Origin: Phycisphaerae bacterium | Lineage (GTDB): Bacteria; Planctomycetota; Phycisphaerae; JAJVII01 | Direction: 5' to 3' | NCBI GenBank assembly: GCA_022072085.1 | Contig: JAJVII010000015.1 | Coordinates: 186,001-250,000 of the forward strand | DNA length: 64,000 bases | Shown: one piece after another, positions 1 through 9,797 of the stretch | Position numbering within the stretch: the stretch's first letter is position 1 | Layout: the number at the start of each line of letters is the position of its first letter | Translations under genes and position numbers: made by a program | Notes under the pieces: generated by a model | Databases searched by the model: none | Seen by the model: only the letters and a program-made list of their open reading frames with translations | Told to the model about the DNA's origin: nothing

Positions 1-1
1 C

Positions 2-1162
2 AACAACCCCGCGCTGACCGGCTACACCGCGCCCAAGGTGCTCTGGCTGCGCGAAGCCGAGCCGCGGGCCTACGATCGCCTGGCCACGATCCTGCTGCCC
101 AAGGACTACATTCGCCTTCGACTGACCGGCGAATACGCGACCGACGTGGCTGACGCGTCCGGCACGCTGCTGCTGGACGTGCGGCGGCGGCGATGGCATC
201 GCGGGCTGCTCGATCGGCTGGGCATCGACGCCGGCCTGCTGCCGCCGCTGGTCGAGTCGCCCGAGCCGACGGGCGGATTGACCGCGTCGGCGGCCCGCAC
301 GCTGGGCCTGACGCCGGGGACGATGGTCGTCGGCGGCGCGGGCGACCAGCCGGCCGGCGCCGTCGGCAACGGCATCGTGACCGCGGGGGTCGTCTCGGCG
401 ACGATGGGGACCAGCGGCGTGATCTTCGCCCACGCCGCCGGGCCCGTGGACAATCGCGAAGGCAACCTCCAGTCGTTCTGCCACGCCATGCCCGGCGCGT
501 GGTGCGTGTTCGGCTGCATGCTGTCGGCCGGCGGGTCGCTCCAGTGGCTGCGCGACACGCTGTGGGCCGACGAAACGCAGACGCTTCGCAAGGCCGGCCG
601 CGACCCCGGCGTGCTCTACGAGTCGATGATCGCCGAGGCGGCCAAGGCTCCGGCCGGCTGCGCGGGGCTGATCTTCCTGCCCTACCTGACCGGCGAGCGA
701 TGCCCCCACGCCGACCCGGAAGCCCGCGGCGCGTGGGTCGGGCTGACCGCGCGGCACACGCGCTGCCACCTGGTCCGGTCGGTCATCGAGGGCGTCACGA
801 TGGGCATGCGCGACCAGGTCGAGCTGATGCGCGGGCGCGGCATCGCAGTCCGACAGGTCCGCGCCGGCGGGGGCGGCGCCCGCAACGGATTCTGGCGGCA
901 GATGCAGGCCGACATGTATCACGCCCCGGTCGCGACGATCAGCACCAACGAGGGCGCGGCGCTGGGGGCGGCGCTGCTGGCCGGCGTGGGGACGGGCTGC
1001 TTCGCCGGCGTGCCCGAAGCCTGCCGGTCGGCCATCCGCGTCCGTCAGACGCTGCGACCGTCGGCCAGCGGGCGCAAGGTCTACGACGCCGCCTGGCCGG
1101 TCTTCACGCAACTCTATCGCGATCTGAAGAGTCGCTTCCGGGAGTTGGAAAACCTGAAATAG
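2..1162 (+). CDS. xylB: Xylulokinase, FGGY family (5' end outside window)
   Basis: Phosphorylates D-xylulose to xylulose 5-phosphate in the cytoplasm, feeding the pentose phosphate pathway. The frame is open to the left edge, so the start lies outside; 386 residues remain. The first visible residues (NPALTGYTAPK) match the substrate-side segment conserved in xylulokinases. Further in are the FGGY C-domain hallmarks: the nucleotide-site glycines GGAGDQPAGAVGNG, MGTSGVIF, and GGGARNGFWRQMQAD near the C-terminus. A GTG at 38 could be read as a start, but homology clearly continues upstream of it. Another FGGY sugar specificity cannot be excluded without the N-terminus. Confidence 0.88.
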   Translation, partial: NNPALTGYTAPKVLWLREAEPRAYDRLATILLPKDYIRLRLTGEYATDVADASGTLLLDVRRRRWHRGLLDRLGIDAGLLPPLVESPEPTGGLTASAARTLGLTPGTMVVGGAGDQPAGAVGNGIVTAGVVSATMGTSGVIFAHAAGPVDNREGNLQSFCHAMPGAWCVFGCMLSAGGSLQWLRDTLWADETQTLRKAGRDPGVLYESMIAEAAKAPAGCAGLIFLPYLTGERCPHADPEARGAWVGLTARHTRCHLVRSVIEGVTMGMRDQVELMRGRGIAVRQVRAGGGGARNGFWRQMQADMYHAPVATISTNEGAALGAALLAGVGTGCFAGVPEACRSAIRVRQTLRPSASGRKVYDAAWPVFTQLYRDLKSRFRELENLK

Positions 1163-1202
1163 CCTGATGCGTCGCCGCCAGCGCCGGGGGACTGCATCCG
1201 GA

Positions 1203-2792
1203 TCAGACGCCGGCCAAGCCGGGTTCGGCGTCGGGCTGGTCGGCTTCGCTGTAGGCGTGGGCAGCGCCGGGCTCACGACCGGCCAGCACCGTCCGGTTTC
1301 GGCCGGCATGCTTGGCCTCGTAGAGGGCCTGGTCGGCGCGATCGACCAGTTCGTCGCCGCTCTCGCAGGGGACCTGCGGGAAGCCGGCCACCCCGACGCT
1401 CACCGTGACGCCGATCGCGCCGTCGGGCAACGTGATGCTCCGGGCAGCCAGCGACTGGCGGATGCGTTCACCCAGGTGGGCGGCCTGGGCCACGGTCGTG
1501 TGGGGCAGGATGATGGCGAACTCCTCGCCGCCATAGCGTGCGGCCACGTCGGTCTTGCGACAGACAGCGCGGACGGTCTCGGCGACGGCGCGGAGGACCT
1601 CGTCGCCGGCCATGTGTCCGTGCTTGTCGTTGACCTGCTTGAAGTGATCGATGTCCATCATCAGGATCGCCATCGCATGCCGGTGGCGGTCGCTGAGCTG
1701 GAACTCGTGATTCAGAAGGATCTGGAACTGCCGGCGGTTGGTCAGGCCGGTCAGGGGGTCGGTCTCGCTGAGCAGGACGATGCGGTCGAGCACGCTGGCG
1801 AACTTGCGGGCGACGATGCCCGCCTCGGCGAAAAGCCCGCTGGGCAGGCGGTCGCGCTTGGCGGTGACTTCGTTGTCGCCCAGCCGCCGCACGAGGATCG
1901 CCAGCGGGCGGATGAACAGCAGCCAGACCGCCGCGAACGTCAGCAGCGCCGCGACGATCAGCCAGGAGAGCTGGGCAGTGTAGGCTGTGCGGATGCGGTC
2001 GGCTGACGACATTTCGTTGATGCCGCCGGTTACCTGCACACGTCCGATGGTCCGCCCGAGGGTGTCCTTTAGGTTCACCTGGGCCGACAGCGCACCGTGC
2101 CCGCTGGACCAGTGGTCGATCTTCTCCGACTCGTAGGGGTCGTCGGCGGCGCCCGGGCGGCTGGAGTCGGCGACGGCGACCTCGACGCCGGTGATGCGGG
2201 TCAGGTCCTGGAGCATCGGCCAGTCGATCGTGCGGAGGAAGATGGCATAGCCCGTGGGCGAGGCCGCCGGCCCGAGCGGCTCGCGGGCGAACAGTGCAAT
2301 GCGCCCGCCAGCCGCCACCAGCCCGGTCAGTTGCGGCGCATCCCAGTCGGCCGGGAACAGCGGCGACCGGTTCAGGGAATCACCGGGCGACCAGGCGGGC
2401 TTGGGTCTGGCCAGGCTGGTCTCATTCACCCATCCAAACGTCGAGACGACCTTCTCGTCGGGGCTGACGACCACGAGCCCCATTGACGTGCCTTCCTTGT
2501 CCTTGGCGAACTCGTCCACCACGCGGCCCGGTTCGCCCCGCAGCAGCGCGGCATCGTTGGCGGCCGCCAGCCAACTCCGCCCCCAGTCCGAAAGGACGCG
2601 CCGCTCGCGGGCCAATCCGCTGAGGGCCTGCTCGATCCAGCGCACCGCTACGTTGCCTTCCTCCCGGGCCATCTGATGCTGAATGGAGGGGACCAGCCAG
2701 AGGTGGTGGATCAGCGCCAGGCCGAGCACCCAGCAGGCCACAACCAGCAGCATGATCTGCGAGGAAAGCCAGCGAGTGCTGATCTTCATCAT
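1203..2792 (-). CDS. Membrane diguanylate cyclase, CHASE4-GGDEF
   Basis: Predicted to make cyclic di-GMP from two GTP in response to an extracytoplasmic signal. The 529-residue protein has a transmembrane helix at about 12-34, an extracytoplasmic CHASE4-like sensor at about 50-260, a second helix at about 275-296, then a GGDEF domain. The active-site loop is GGEEF (421-425), and the inhibitory I-site RxxD (RKTD, 412-415) lies exactly five residues before it, so product feedback is expected. The start is one of two adjacent ATGs (2792 or 2789); the frame stays open far upstream but that extension is not protein-like. It stands alone, divergent from the ornithine cyclodeaminase homologue. Confidence 0.9.
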   Translation of the reverse strand: MMKISTRWLSSQIMLLVVACWVLGLALIHHLWLVPSIQHQMAREEGNVAVRWIEQALSGLARERRVLSDWGRSWLAAANDAALLRGEPGRVVDEFAKDKEGTSMGLVVVSPDEKVVSTFGWVNETSLARPKPAWSPGDSLNRSPLFPADWDAPQLTGLVAAGGRIALFAREPLGPAASPTGYAIFLRTIDWPMLQDLTRITGVEVAVADSSRPGAADDPYESEKIDHWSSGHGALSAQVNLKDTLGRTIGRVQVTGGINEMSSADRIRTAYTAQLSWLIVAALLTFAAVWLLFIRPLAILVRRLGDNEVTAKRDRLPSGLFAEAGIVARKFASVLDRIVLLSETDPLTGLTNRRQFQILLNHEFQLSDRHRHAMAILMMDIDHFKQVNDKHGHMAGDEVLRAVAETVRAVCRKTDVAARYGGEEFAIILPHTTVAQAAHLGERIRQSLAARSITLPDGAIGVTVSVGVAGFPQVPCESGDELVDRADQALYEAKHAGRNRTVLAGREPGAAHAYSEADQPDAEPGLAGV

Positions 2793-3050
2793 GGCCGACC
2801 CGACCCATGAGAAGGCGGCTGCGACGATGCATCGTCGGCAGCGCGGTACAAACCGAGGCCCGTTAAGCGAATTATCGGCCCAGGTTATTGCCCCCTTTAG
2901 GTAACAATCCGCGGGTCGAATCGGCCGGCAGGCCGCCTGGCTTGTGGCGTGCAACCGACAGGGGAGCCGGTTATTATCGGCCACGGCCCCTCTGTCCGAC
3001 GCCCGGGGGCGCCGGCGGCGGGATCGCTCCTGCAAACCGTGGAGGATCCG

Positions 3051-4043
3051 ATGACACCGAAGCGCGGAAAGCAGATACTGTACCTGACGCAGAAGGACGT
3101 GGTGGCGGCCGGCCTCGGGCCACGGGACGTGCTCAAACTCGTCCGCACGGCCTTGACCCAGCACGGGCTCAAGAAGGTCGAGATGCCCGCCAAGATCGGC
3201 ATCCACCCCCTTCCCGACACACTGATGCACGCAATGCCCGCCTGGGCGCCGGGCGTCAAGGCCTGCGGCATCAAGTGGGCCGAGTGTTTCCCGGACAACT
3301 ACCGCTTCAAGCTGCCTCAGACCAGCGGGCTGATGGTGCTCAACGACCCCCAGACCGGCTGGCCGGTCTGCATCATGGACGCGATCTGGATCACAGCCAA
3401 GCGGACGCCGGCGGTCAGCGCCCTGGCCTGCCAGAAGCTCGCCCGCAGGGACACGACCGAGATCGGCATCGCCGGCGCCGGCGTGCAGGGGCGCGAGCAC
3501 GTGCAGGTCCTGCCGCTGGTGCTGCCCAAGCTCAAGAAGATCAAGATCACCGACCGCTTTCCGCAGGTCGCGCGCAAGCTGGTCGCCGACCTCCAGCCGA
3601 CGCTCCCGAAGGTCGAACTCGTCCCCTGCGAGAAGCCCGAGCAGATCGTCCGCGGCTCGCAGGTGGTCGTCACTGCGACGGCCATCCTCAACAAGCCCGA
3701 TCCGCAGGTGCGCGATCGGTGGATCGAGCCCGGGGCCCTGCTGCTGCCGGTCGACTTCGACAGCTACTGGGAGTGGAAGACTTTCAAGCGGGCGAGCAAG
3801 TTCCTGGTCGACAGCCTGGCCGAGATGCAGTATTTCATGACCGTCGGCTACCTTGCCCACGGTCTGCCGAAGCTGCACGCAGAGATCGGCGAAGTGATCG
3901 CCGGCGTCAAGCCCGGCCGCCAGCCGAAGGACGACCTGATCATCGACATGAACATCGGCATGGGCATCGAGGACGTGGTCGTCGGGCTGGAGGTCTACAG
4001 ACGCGCCTGCCGCAAGGGGCTGGGGCGGCTGCTGCCGCTGTGA
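3051..4043 (+). CDS. Ornithine cyclodeaminase / mu-crystallin family protein
   Basis: A 330-residue NAD(P)-dependent protein of the ornithine cyclodeaminase/mu-crystallin family, whose members deaminate or reduce amino and imino acids. The Rossmann nucleotide-binding loop GAGVQG is at 142-147, and the family lysine is in GIKWAEC near 75. The substrate cannot be told from sequence; alanine dehydrogenase and ketimine reductase are alternatives to proline formation. The ATG at 3051 is chosen because GGAGG sits seven bases upstream; the frame opens earlier, at 2949, without a comparable ribosome site. No obvious partner gene is nearby, and a bidirectional terminator follows. Confidence 0.85.
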   Translation: MTPKRGKQILYLTQKDVVAAGLGPRDVLKLVRTALTQHGLKKVEMPAKIGIHPLPDTLMHAMPAWAPGVKACGIKWAECFPDNYRFKLPQTSGLMVLNDPQTGWPVCIMDAIWITAKRTPAVSALACQKLARRDTTEIGIAGAGVQGREHVQVLPLVLPKLKKIKITDRFPQVARKLVADLQPTLPKVELVPCEKPEQIVRGSQVVVTATAILNKPDPQVRDRWIEPGALLLPVDFDSYWEWKTFKRASKFLVDSLAEMQYFMTVGYLAHGLPKLHAEIGEVIAGVKPGRQPKDDLIIDMNIGMGIEDVVVGLEVYRRACRKGLGRLLPL

Positions 4044-4076
4044 CGTCCCGACTTCCGCTGAAGAGATCGACGAAAA

Positions 4077-4112
4077 AGGCCCGCGGCCGAAACCCACGGG
4101 CCTCTTCTTTTT
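4077..4112. terminator. Bidirectional rho-independent terminator
   Basis: A 7-bp stem AGGCCCG/CGGGCCT (4077-4083 with 4097-4103) is followed by a T-rich tail on the plus strand and flanked by five A residues on the left, which give a T-run on the minus strand. It lies between the convergent ornithine cyclodeaminase homologue and alaS, so it can serve both. Confidence 0.8.
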
Positions 4113-4124
4113 CGCATTGCGGCG

Positions 4125-6806
4125 TCAGCTCTTGAGCATGCCGCGGAAGACGTCGCCGGCCTGGGCCAGGACCGCCGGCAGGCCGTCCGGGTCCTTGCCC
4201 CCGGCCTGGGCCATCTGCGGGCGGCCGCCGCCGCTGCCGCCGACGCCCCCGGCCAGCGCCTTCACCCAGTTGCCCGCGTGCCCGCCGCGCTTGACCAGAT
4301 CGTCGCTGACGCCGGCGACCAGCGTCACTTTTTCGCCGTCGGTCGTCGCCAGCAGGATGGCCGCCGACTTGCTCTTGTCCCGCAGCCAGTCCACACCGCC
4401 GCGCATCTGCTCCACCGACGCCGACGGCAGTTCCCCGACGCAAAGCAGCGCGCCGCCGTCGATCGGCTGGGCCGACGCCAGAACCTGCGCCAGCGCCGCA
4501 TCGACCGCGCCGGCTGCGTCGGCGCTCTTGCGCTTCTTGAGTTCCTTGATCTCCTCCTGGAGCGCCTCGACGCGCTGGGGCAACTGCTCGACCGACGCGC
4601 TGAACCGCCCGGCCAGTTCATCCAGCGTGCGGGCCATCCGCTGCACCTGCTCGACCGCGCTCATGCCGACGACGGCCGTGAGCCGACGCACGCCCTTGGC
4701 GACGGCCTCCTCGCCGACGATCTTGAACAGGCCGATCTGTCCGGTGCGGGCGACGTGCGTGCCGCCGCAGAACTCGCGGCTGAATCCATCGCCGACGGAG
4801 ACGACGCGGACGGTCTGGCCGTATTTCTCGCCGAAGAACGCTCGCACACCCGGCAGCTTGCGGGCGTCGTCGATGGGCATCTCATCGGTCGCAACCGGCT
4901 CGTCGGCGATGACGCGGGCGTTGACCAGCCGCTCGATCTCGGCCTGCTCGTCGCGCCCGACGGGCCGGGAGTGGTTGAAGTCGAACCGCAGCCGGTCCGG
5001 CGCGACCAGGCTGCCGGCCTGCTGCACGTCGTCGCCCAGGACATGCCGCAGCGCCCAGTGCATCAGGTGCGTCGCGGTGTGGTGGCGACGGATGTCGGTC
5101 CGCCGCGGATCGACAGCCAGCCGGGCCTGTTCGCCGACGCGGATTTCGCCTTCGGCCACCTGGCCGACGTGCACGACGGTCACGCCGATGCGGACCGTGT
5201 CGCTGACGTTCAGCAGGCCCGACAGCGTGCGGATCGTGCCGCGGTCGCCGACCTGTCCGCCCTGCTCGGCGTAGAAGCAGGTGCGGTCGAGCACGACGCC
5301 GACCTCGCCGTCAGCCGCCGTCGCCTTGCCCTGGCCGACGAACTTCTCGCCGCGGGCGAAGCCCAGCACCTTGGCCTCAGTCGAGTCGCCGGCGTACTTC
5401 GGCTTGTCGTCGGTCCCCGGGGCGTCGTGCAGTACGGCGATGCGGCCCTGGTCCCCGCGGCTGATCCGCACGTGCTCCTCGACCAGGCGGGCGTACTCGA
5501 CCATGTCCACCGACAGATCGCGCTCCTCGGCCATCAGTTGCGTCAGGTCGATCGGGAAGCCGAAGGTCGTGTCCAGGTCGAACGCGGCCTGCCCGGTGAC
5601 CACGCCGCCGGCCTGACGGGCCTGCTCCGCGGCGTCGTCGAACAGCTTGATGCCGCGGTCCAGCGTCCGCAGGAAGCCCTCCTCCTCCTGGCGGATGATC
5701 TCAGCGACGCGGCGTTCCTGCGAAACGATCTCGCCGAACGCTCCGCCGACGATGTCGCGCACGGTCGCGACCAGCCGATGGAGGAACGGCTCGCGCAGGT
5801 TCAGATACTGCCAGCCGAACCGCACGGCCCGCCGCAGGATCCGACGCTGGACGTAGCCGCGGTCCTTGTTGCTCGGCGTGCTGCCGTCGGCGATGGAGAA
5901 GCTGAGCATGCGGATGTGGTCGGCCACGACGCGGAAGGCGTTGTCGACGTCGGCGCCTTTGCCGAACTTGCCGGCGTATTTCAGGCCGCAAAGCTTTTCG
6001 GTCGCGGCGATGATCGGGGCGAACAGGTCGGTGTCGTAGTTGCTCCGCCTGCCCTGGAGCGCGGCGGTGATCCGCTCCAGGCCCATGCCGGTGTCAACGT
6101 GCTTGGCCGGCAGCAGAACCAGATCGGTCGCGCTGCGGCGTTCGTACTGGATGAAGACGAGGTTCCAGATTTCGACGAATCGGCCGCTGGCGGTCTTGCC
6201 CGTCGCGTCGGACTTGAACGCCGCCAGGGCGTCCGGTTCGCCCGGCCGCAGGTCCATGTGGATTTCGCTGCACGGCCCACAAGGACCGGTGTCGCCCATC
6301 TCCCAGAAGTTATCCTTCTTGCCCAGCCGCACGACGCGGGCCGGGTCGATGCCGGTCATCTCGGGCCAGAGCTTCTCGGCCTCGACGTCTGGCTCCAGGC
6401 CACCCGCGGCGTCGCCGCCGAAGACGGTGACGAACAGGCGGCCCTTCTCGATGCCGAACACGCCGGTCAGCAGCGTCCAGGCCCAGTCGATGGCCTCGCG
6501 CTTGAAGTAGTCGCCGAAGCTCCAGTTGCCCAGCATCTCGAAGAAGGTATGGTGCGTGCCGTCGCGTCCGACCTCCTCCAGGTCGTTGTGCTTGCCGCTG
6601 ACGCGGATGCACTTCTGGCTGTTGACGGCGCGGGTGTAGTCGCGCGTCGCGGCGCCCAGGAAGATGTCCTTGAACTGGTTCATCCCGGCGTTGGTGAACA
6701 TGAGCGTCGGGTCCTCGGCCGGTATCGTCGGCGCCGAGGGCACGAAGCGATGGCCGCGCTCGCTGAAGAAGTCGATGAACTGCTGGCGGATTTCGGCGCT
6801 GGTCAT
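4125..6806 (-). CDS. alaS: Alanyl-tRNA synthetase
   Basis: Charges tRNA-Ala with alanine and edits mischarged Ser/Gly. At 893 residues it has full length for the family: a class II catalytic core (FTNAGMNQFKD near 40), the editing domain with zinc ligands in HHTATHL and CGGTHV, and the C-terminal C-Ala domain ending in a glycine-rich tail. The ATG at 6806 overlaps the stop of the upstream HtrA-type gene by four bases (ATGA), so the two are probably translationally coupled. The frame extends beyond this start but has no synthetase homology there. Confidence 0.97.
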   Translation of the reverse strand: MTSAEIRQQFIDFFSERGHRFVPSAPTIPAEDPTLMFTNAGMNQFKDIFLGAATRDYTRAVNSQKCIRVSGKHNDLEEVGRDGTHHTFFEMLGNWSFGDYFKREAIDWAWTLLTGVFGIEKGRLFVTVFGGDAAGGLEPDVEAEKLWPEMTGIDPARVVRLGKKDNFWEMGDTGPCGPCSEIHMDLRPGEPDALAAFKSDATGKTASGRFVEIWNLVFIQYERRSATDLVLLPAKHVDTGMGLERITAALQGRRSNYDTDLFAPIIAATEKLCGLKYAGKFGKGADVDNAFRVVADHIRMLSFSIADGSTPSNKDRGYVQRRILRRAVRFGWQYLNLREPFLHRLVATVRDIVGGAFGEIVSQERRVAEIIRQEEEGFLRTLDRGIKLFDDAAEQARQAGGVVTGQAAFDLDTTFGFPIDLTQLMAEERDLSVDMVEYARLVEEHVRISRGDQGRIAVLHDAPGTDDKPKYAGDSTEAKVLGFARGEKFVGQGKATAADGEVGVVLDRTCFYAEQGGQVGDRGTIRTLSGLLNVSDTVRIGVTVVHVGQVAEGEIRVGEQARLAVDPRRTDIRRHHTATHLMHWALRHVLGDDVQQAGSLVAPDRLRFDFNHSRPVGRDEQAEIERLVNARVIADEPVATDEMPIDDARKLPGVRAFFGEKYGQTVRVVSVGDGFSREFCGGTHVARTGQIGLFKIVGEEAVAKGVRRLTAVVGMSAVEQVQRMARTLDELAGRFSASVEQLPQRVEALQEEIKELKKRKSADAAGAVDAALAQVLASAQPIDGGALLCVGELPSASVEQMRGGVDWLRDKSKSAAILLATTDGEKVTLVAGVSDDLVKRGGHAGNWVKALAGGVGGSGGGRPQMAQAGGKDPDGLPAVLAQAGDVFRGMLKS

Positions 6807-8293
6807 GGCTGCTGCTTCTTGCCTTTCACCAGTTTGAGTTTCGGCTCCCCGTTGACGATGCGGGCCTGCACGTCGGCGGCGGCGTCCAGAGACTCGCTGA
6901 CCTGCTGGAACTGCGACAGCGAACCGACGGCCTGCTTGTCGAGCTGGTCGATGACCTCGCCGGGACGCAGGCCGGCGGCCTGGGCGGCGGAGCCGTCCTC
7001 GACGCTGACCACGGCCACGCCCCTGGCGTCGGCGGCCAGGCCCAGGGTCTCGCGCCGCTGGGCGCTCAGATCCACGACGCGGGCGCCGCGCCAGTCGCAC
7101 CAGATGGGATCCTCCGGTCGGCGGGCCATCACCTCGTCGCGCTTGGCCAGCGTCACCTTGATCGTCGCCTGCTTGCCCCCGCGCCACAGGGCGACCTCGA
7201 TCGGCCGATCGATCGGCGAGCCGCCGATTGCGCGGACCAGGTGGCTGTAGTCCTCGATGGTCTGGCCGTCGATGCGGACGATGATGTCGCCCTCCTGCAC
7301 GCCGCCGCGGGCGGCCGGCGTGTCGGGCTCGACCGCGACCACCAGCGCGCCGACGTAGGCCGGGGCGCCGACACGGGCCGATTCAGCCGGTCCGGGCGAG
7401 CGGACCGACACGCCCAGGAAGCCGTACTCGACCTTGCGACCCTGACGCAGCAGGGCGATGATCGCCCGTGTCCGCCCGGTGATCGGGATCGCGAAGCCCA
7501 CGCCCTCGCTGAAACCGGTGCGCGAGCTGATGGCCGTGTTCACGCCGATGACCTGGCCGCGGATGTTCAGCAGCGGGCCGCCGCTGTTGCCAGGGTTGAT
7601 GTCGGCTGACGTCTGGATCATGTTGCCATAGTAGCGGTCGCCCGTGTCGGGCATCGCAGGCAGCGATCGGCCGATCGCGGAGATCACGCCGACGGTCATC
7701 GCGGGTCGGCCCTCGTTGGCCAGCCCGAACGCGTTGCCCATCGCGATGGCCCAGTGGCCCTGGCGGACGTTGGACAGGTCGCCGAATGTCGCGGGCTCAA
7801 ACTCCGGATGATCGCCGCCGTTGACGATCTGGATCACCGCCAGGTCGCTGCGCGGATCGCTGGCCAGCACCTTGGCGTTGTAGCGGTGGCGGTTGGAAAG
7901 CACGACCGTCACGTCCTGGAGCGAATCGACGACGTGGTCGTTGGTCAGCACCAGGCCGGACGCGTCGATGATGATGCCAGAACCGACGGCCGGCACAAGG
8001 CGGTCGCCGTGCTTCTCTGCCATCTCCTTCTGCTCGGGCGTCAGCCCTTTGATCGCCGAGAGCCGGCGGTTGCCCTGCACGGCGACGACCGACGGGGCGA
8101 TGCGCTCGGCGATGTCGGCAAAAGCGTTCTGGAGGTCCTCCAACTCGGCCATGCCGGCGCCTGCGGAGGCCGCCGGCGGCGGCGCGACAGCCGGGCCTGC
8201 GGCGTCGGGCGCGGTGGTCGGGCCGGCCGCCGCCAGCGCAGGCGACAGGGCCAGCAGCAGGACGATCGTCAGCATGGAACTGCATCGACACAC
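6803..8293 (-). CDS. HtrA/Deg-type periplasmic serine protease with two PDZ domains
   Basis: A 496-residue trypsin-like protease of the HtrA/DegP family, expected to act on misfolded envelope proteins. It has an N-terminal signal peptide, a low-complexity Ala/Pro segment with TTAPD, and a protease domain with an intact triad: H120 (TNDHVV), D150 (SDPRSDLAVI) and S237 (GNSGGP). Two PDZ domains follow at about 280-380 and 400-480. The chosen GTG start at 8293 has GGAG seven bases upstream; an internal ATG at 8275 would give a tighter signal peptide but has no ribosome site. It lies between recA and alaS and overlaps alaS by four bases. Confidence 0.92.
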   Translation of the reverse strand: MCRCSSMLTIVLLLALSPALAAAGPTTAPDAAGPAVAPPPAASAGAGMAELEDLQNAFADIAERIAPSVVAVQGNRRLSAIKGLTPEQKEMAEKHGDRLVPAVGSGIIIDASGLVLTNDHVVDSLQDVTVVLSNRHRYNAKVLASDPRSDLAVIQIVNGGDHPEFEPATFGDLSNVRQGHWAIAMGNAFGLANEGRPAMTVGVISAIGRSLPAMPDTGDRYYGNMIQTSADINPGNSGGPLLNIRGQVIGVNTAISSRTGFSEGVGFAIPITGRTRAIIALLRQGRKVEYGFLGVSVRSPGPAESARVGAPAYVGALVVAVEPDTPAARGGVQEGDIIVRIDGQTIEDYSHLVRAIGGSPIDRPIEVALWRGGKQATIKVTLAKRDEVMARRPEDPIWCDWRGARVVDLSAQRRETLGLAADARGVAVVSVEDGSAAQAAGLRPGEVIDQLDKQAVGSLSQFQQVSESLDAAADVQARIVNGEPKLKLVKGKKQQP

Positions 8294-8400
8294 GGCAGTT
8301 CTCCGTCATCGGGGAGGAGTCGCCCGGCCGCGGGCCGCCAGGCAACGGCCTTGTGCCCGCGGGCGGGTTCCAAGACCGGATAGTATAGTAAAATCCGGCA

Positions 8401-8440
8401 AAGAAATCGCGGGCGATCGCCCCGTCGGCCATCGCCCGCG
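8401..8440 (-). terminator. Terminator downstream of recA
   Basis: A perfect 10-bp stem (CGCGGGCGAT at 8408-8417 with its complement at 8431-8440), a 13-base loop, then on the minus strand a T-rich ATTTCTT. It lies 25 bases past the recA stop and before the HtrA-type gene, so the two are probably separate transcripts. Confidence 0.65.
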
Positions 8441-8465
8441 TAGATTGCCTGACCGGACGACCCCG

Positions 8466-9578
8466 CTACTTGCGGCTCTTGCCGGAAGACTTGGCCGCGG
8501 AGGCTCCTTCCCCGTCGTCGCCGTCGCCGGCGCTGCCGTCGTCGTCGCCGGCCACGGAGGCCTCGCCGCCCTTGCGGATCGGCGCGAGGCCCTTCTTGGC
8601 GCGGACGGCCTTGCGGATTTCTTCAGCCAGGTCGGCGTTGTCGACGAGGAACTGCTTGACGTTCTCGCGGCCCTGGCCGAGACGGACCTCGCCGTAGCTG
8701 AACCACGCGCCGCTCTTGCTGATGATCTCCTCCTCGGTCGCCAGGTCCACCAGGTCGCCCTCCCGGCTGACGCCGGAGTCGAACATGATATCGAATTCGG
8801 TCTGCTGGAACGGCGGCGCCACCTTATTCTTCACCACACGGGCGCGGACGCGGCTGCCGGTGGTGCGCTCGCCTTCCTTGATCGCGCCGACGCGGCGGAC
8901 GTCGATGCGGACGGAGCTGTAGAATTTCAGGGCCCGTCCGCCGGGGGTCGTCTCGGGGTTGCCGAACATGACGCCGATCTTCTCGCGGATCTGGTTGATG
9001 AAGATCACCGTGCAGCGGCTCTTGCTGATGATCGCGGTGAGCTTGCGCATCGCCTGGCTCATCAGCCTGGCCTGGAGACCCGGCAGCGAGTCGCCCATCT
9101 CGCCCTCGATTTCGGCCCGGGGGATCAGCGCCGCGACCGAGTCGATGACGATCACATCGACCGCGTTGGACCGTACGAGATACTCGCAGATTTCCAGCGC
9201 CTGCTCGCCGGTGTCGGGCTGGCTGACCAGGAGTTGTTCGAGGTTCACGCCCAGCCGCTTGCTCCAGACCGGGTCCAGGGCGTGCTCGGCGTCGATGAAG
9301 GCGCAGACGCCGCCTGACTTCTGGGCCTGGGCGACGATGTTGAGGGCCAGTGTCGTCTTGCCGCTGCTCTCGGGACCGAACATCTCAACCGTCCGGCCGC
9401 GCGGCACGCCCGACCCGCCCAGCGCCAGGTCCAGCGACAGCACGCCGGTGCTGATGCCGTCCACGGTCGCCCCGTGCGCCTCGTCGAGCTTCATGATCGA
9501 GCCCTTGCCGAAGTTCTTCTCGATCTGGGCCAACGCACGCTTGAGCGCCTGGTCGCGCGGGCTCTCGGTCTCAGCCAT
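8466..9578 (-). CDS. recA: Recombinase RecA
   Basis: ATP-dependent strand-exchange protein for homologous recombination and SOS signalling. The 370 residues are typical. The N-terminal helix segment [15 protein letters not shown], the Walker A box GPESSGKTT, and the acidic Asp/Gly/Ser-rich C-terminal tail are all present. A good ribosome site (GGAG) precedes the ATG at 9578. It has its own sigma-70-type promoter (9665-9692) and is followed by a terminator. I saw no canonical LexA box in its upstream region. Confidence 0.98.
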   Translation of the reverse strand: MAETESPRDQALKRALAQIEKNFGKGSIMKLDEAHGATVDGISTGVLSLDLALGGSGVPRGRTVEMFGPESSGKTTLALNIVAQAQKSGGVCAFIDAEHALDPVWSKRLGVNLEQLLVSQPDTGEQALEICEYLVRSNAVDVIVIDSVAALIPRAEIEGEMGDSLPGLQARLMSQAMRKLTAIISKSRCTVIFINQIREKIGVMFGNPETTPGGRALKFYSSVRIDVRRVGAIKEGERTTGSRVRARVVKNKVAPPFQQTEFDIMFDSGVSREGDLVDLATEEEIISKSGAWFSYGEVRLGQGRENVKQFLVDNADLAEEIRKAVRAKKGLAPIRKGGEASVAGDDDGSAGDGDDGEGASAAKSSGKSRK

Positions 9579-9664
9579 CGCTGTCTCCTGTGGCTACGGG
9601 TTCACGCCGACACGGCACGCGTCGCGCCGCAATCGACCTGTTCGGGCACCCCTTACAGATAGCT

Positions 9665-9692
9665 AACATACAACCCTGCCCCCGCCGGTCAA
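9665..9692 (-). promoter_or_regulatory. Sigma-70-type promoter of recA
   Basis: On the minus strand, TTGACC (9687-9692) and TATGTT (9665-9670) are 16 bases apart, about 90 bases upstream of the recA start. Both hexamers are near consensus in a very GC-rich region. Confidence 0.6.
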
Positions 9693-9797
9693 GTGCAAAA
9701 TGACCCGCCCGGGCGATGCCATTATAGCGGCGGCGGCGCGATCCGCACGCGGCGAGGGCTCCGCCCCGGCTGCACGCCTGATTGATTGTGAGGGGAA

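Noticed and set aside
4278-7250. A 990-codon open frame on the plus strand opposite alaS and the HtrA-type gene
   Set aside because: The alaS protein on the other strand is unmistakable; the antisense frame is an artefact of GC-rich codon usage and has no protein-like composition.
9721-9726. TATAAT on the minus strand upstream of recA
   Set aside because: The 17-base upstream position is GC-rich without a -35 hexamer; TTGACC/TATGTT closer to recA fits better.
9579-9797. LexA box controlling recA
   Set aside because: I found no GAAC-N4-GTTC or CTG-N10-CAG palindrome near the promoter; other lineage-specific operators cannot be excluded.
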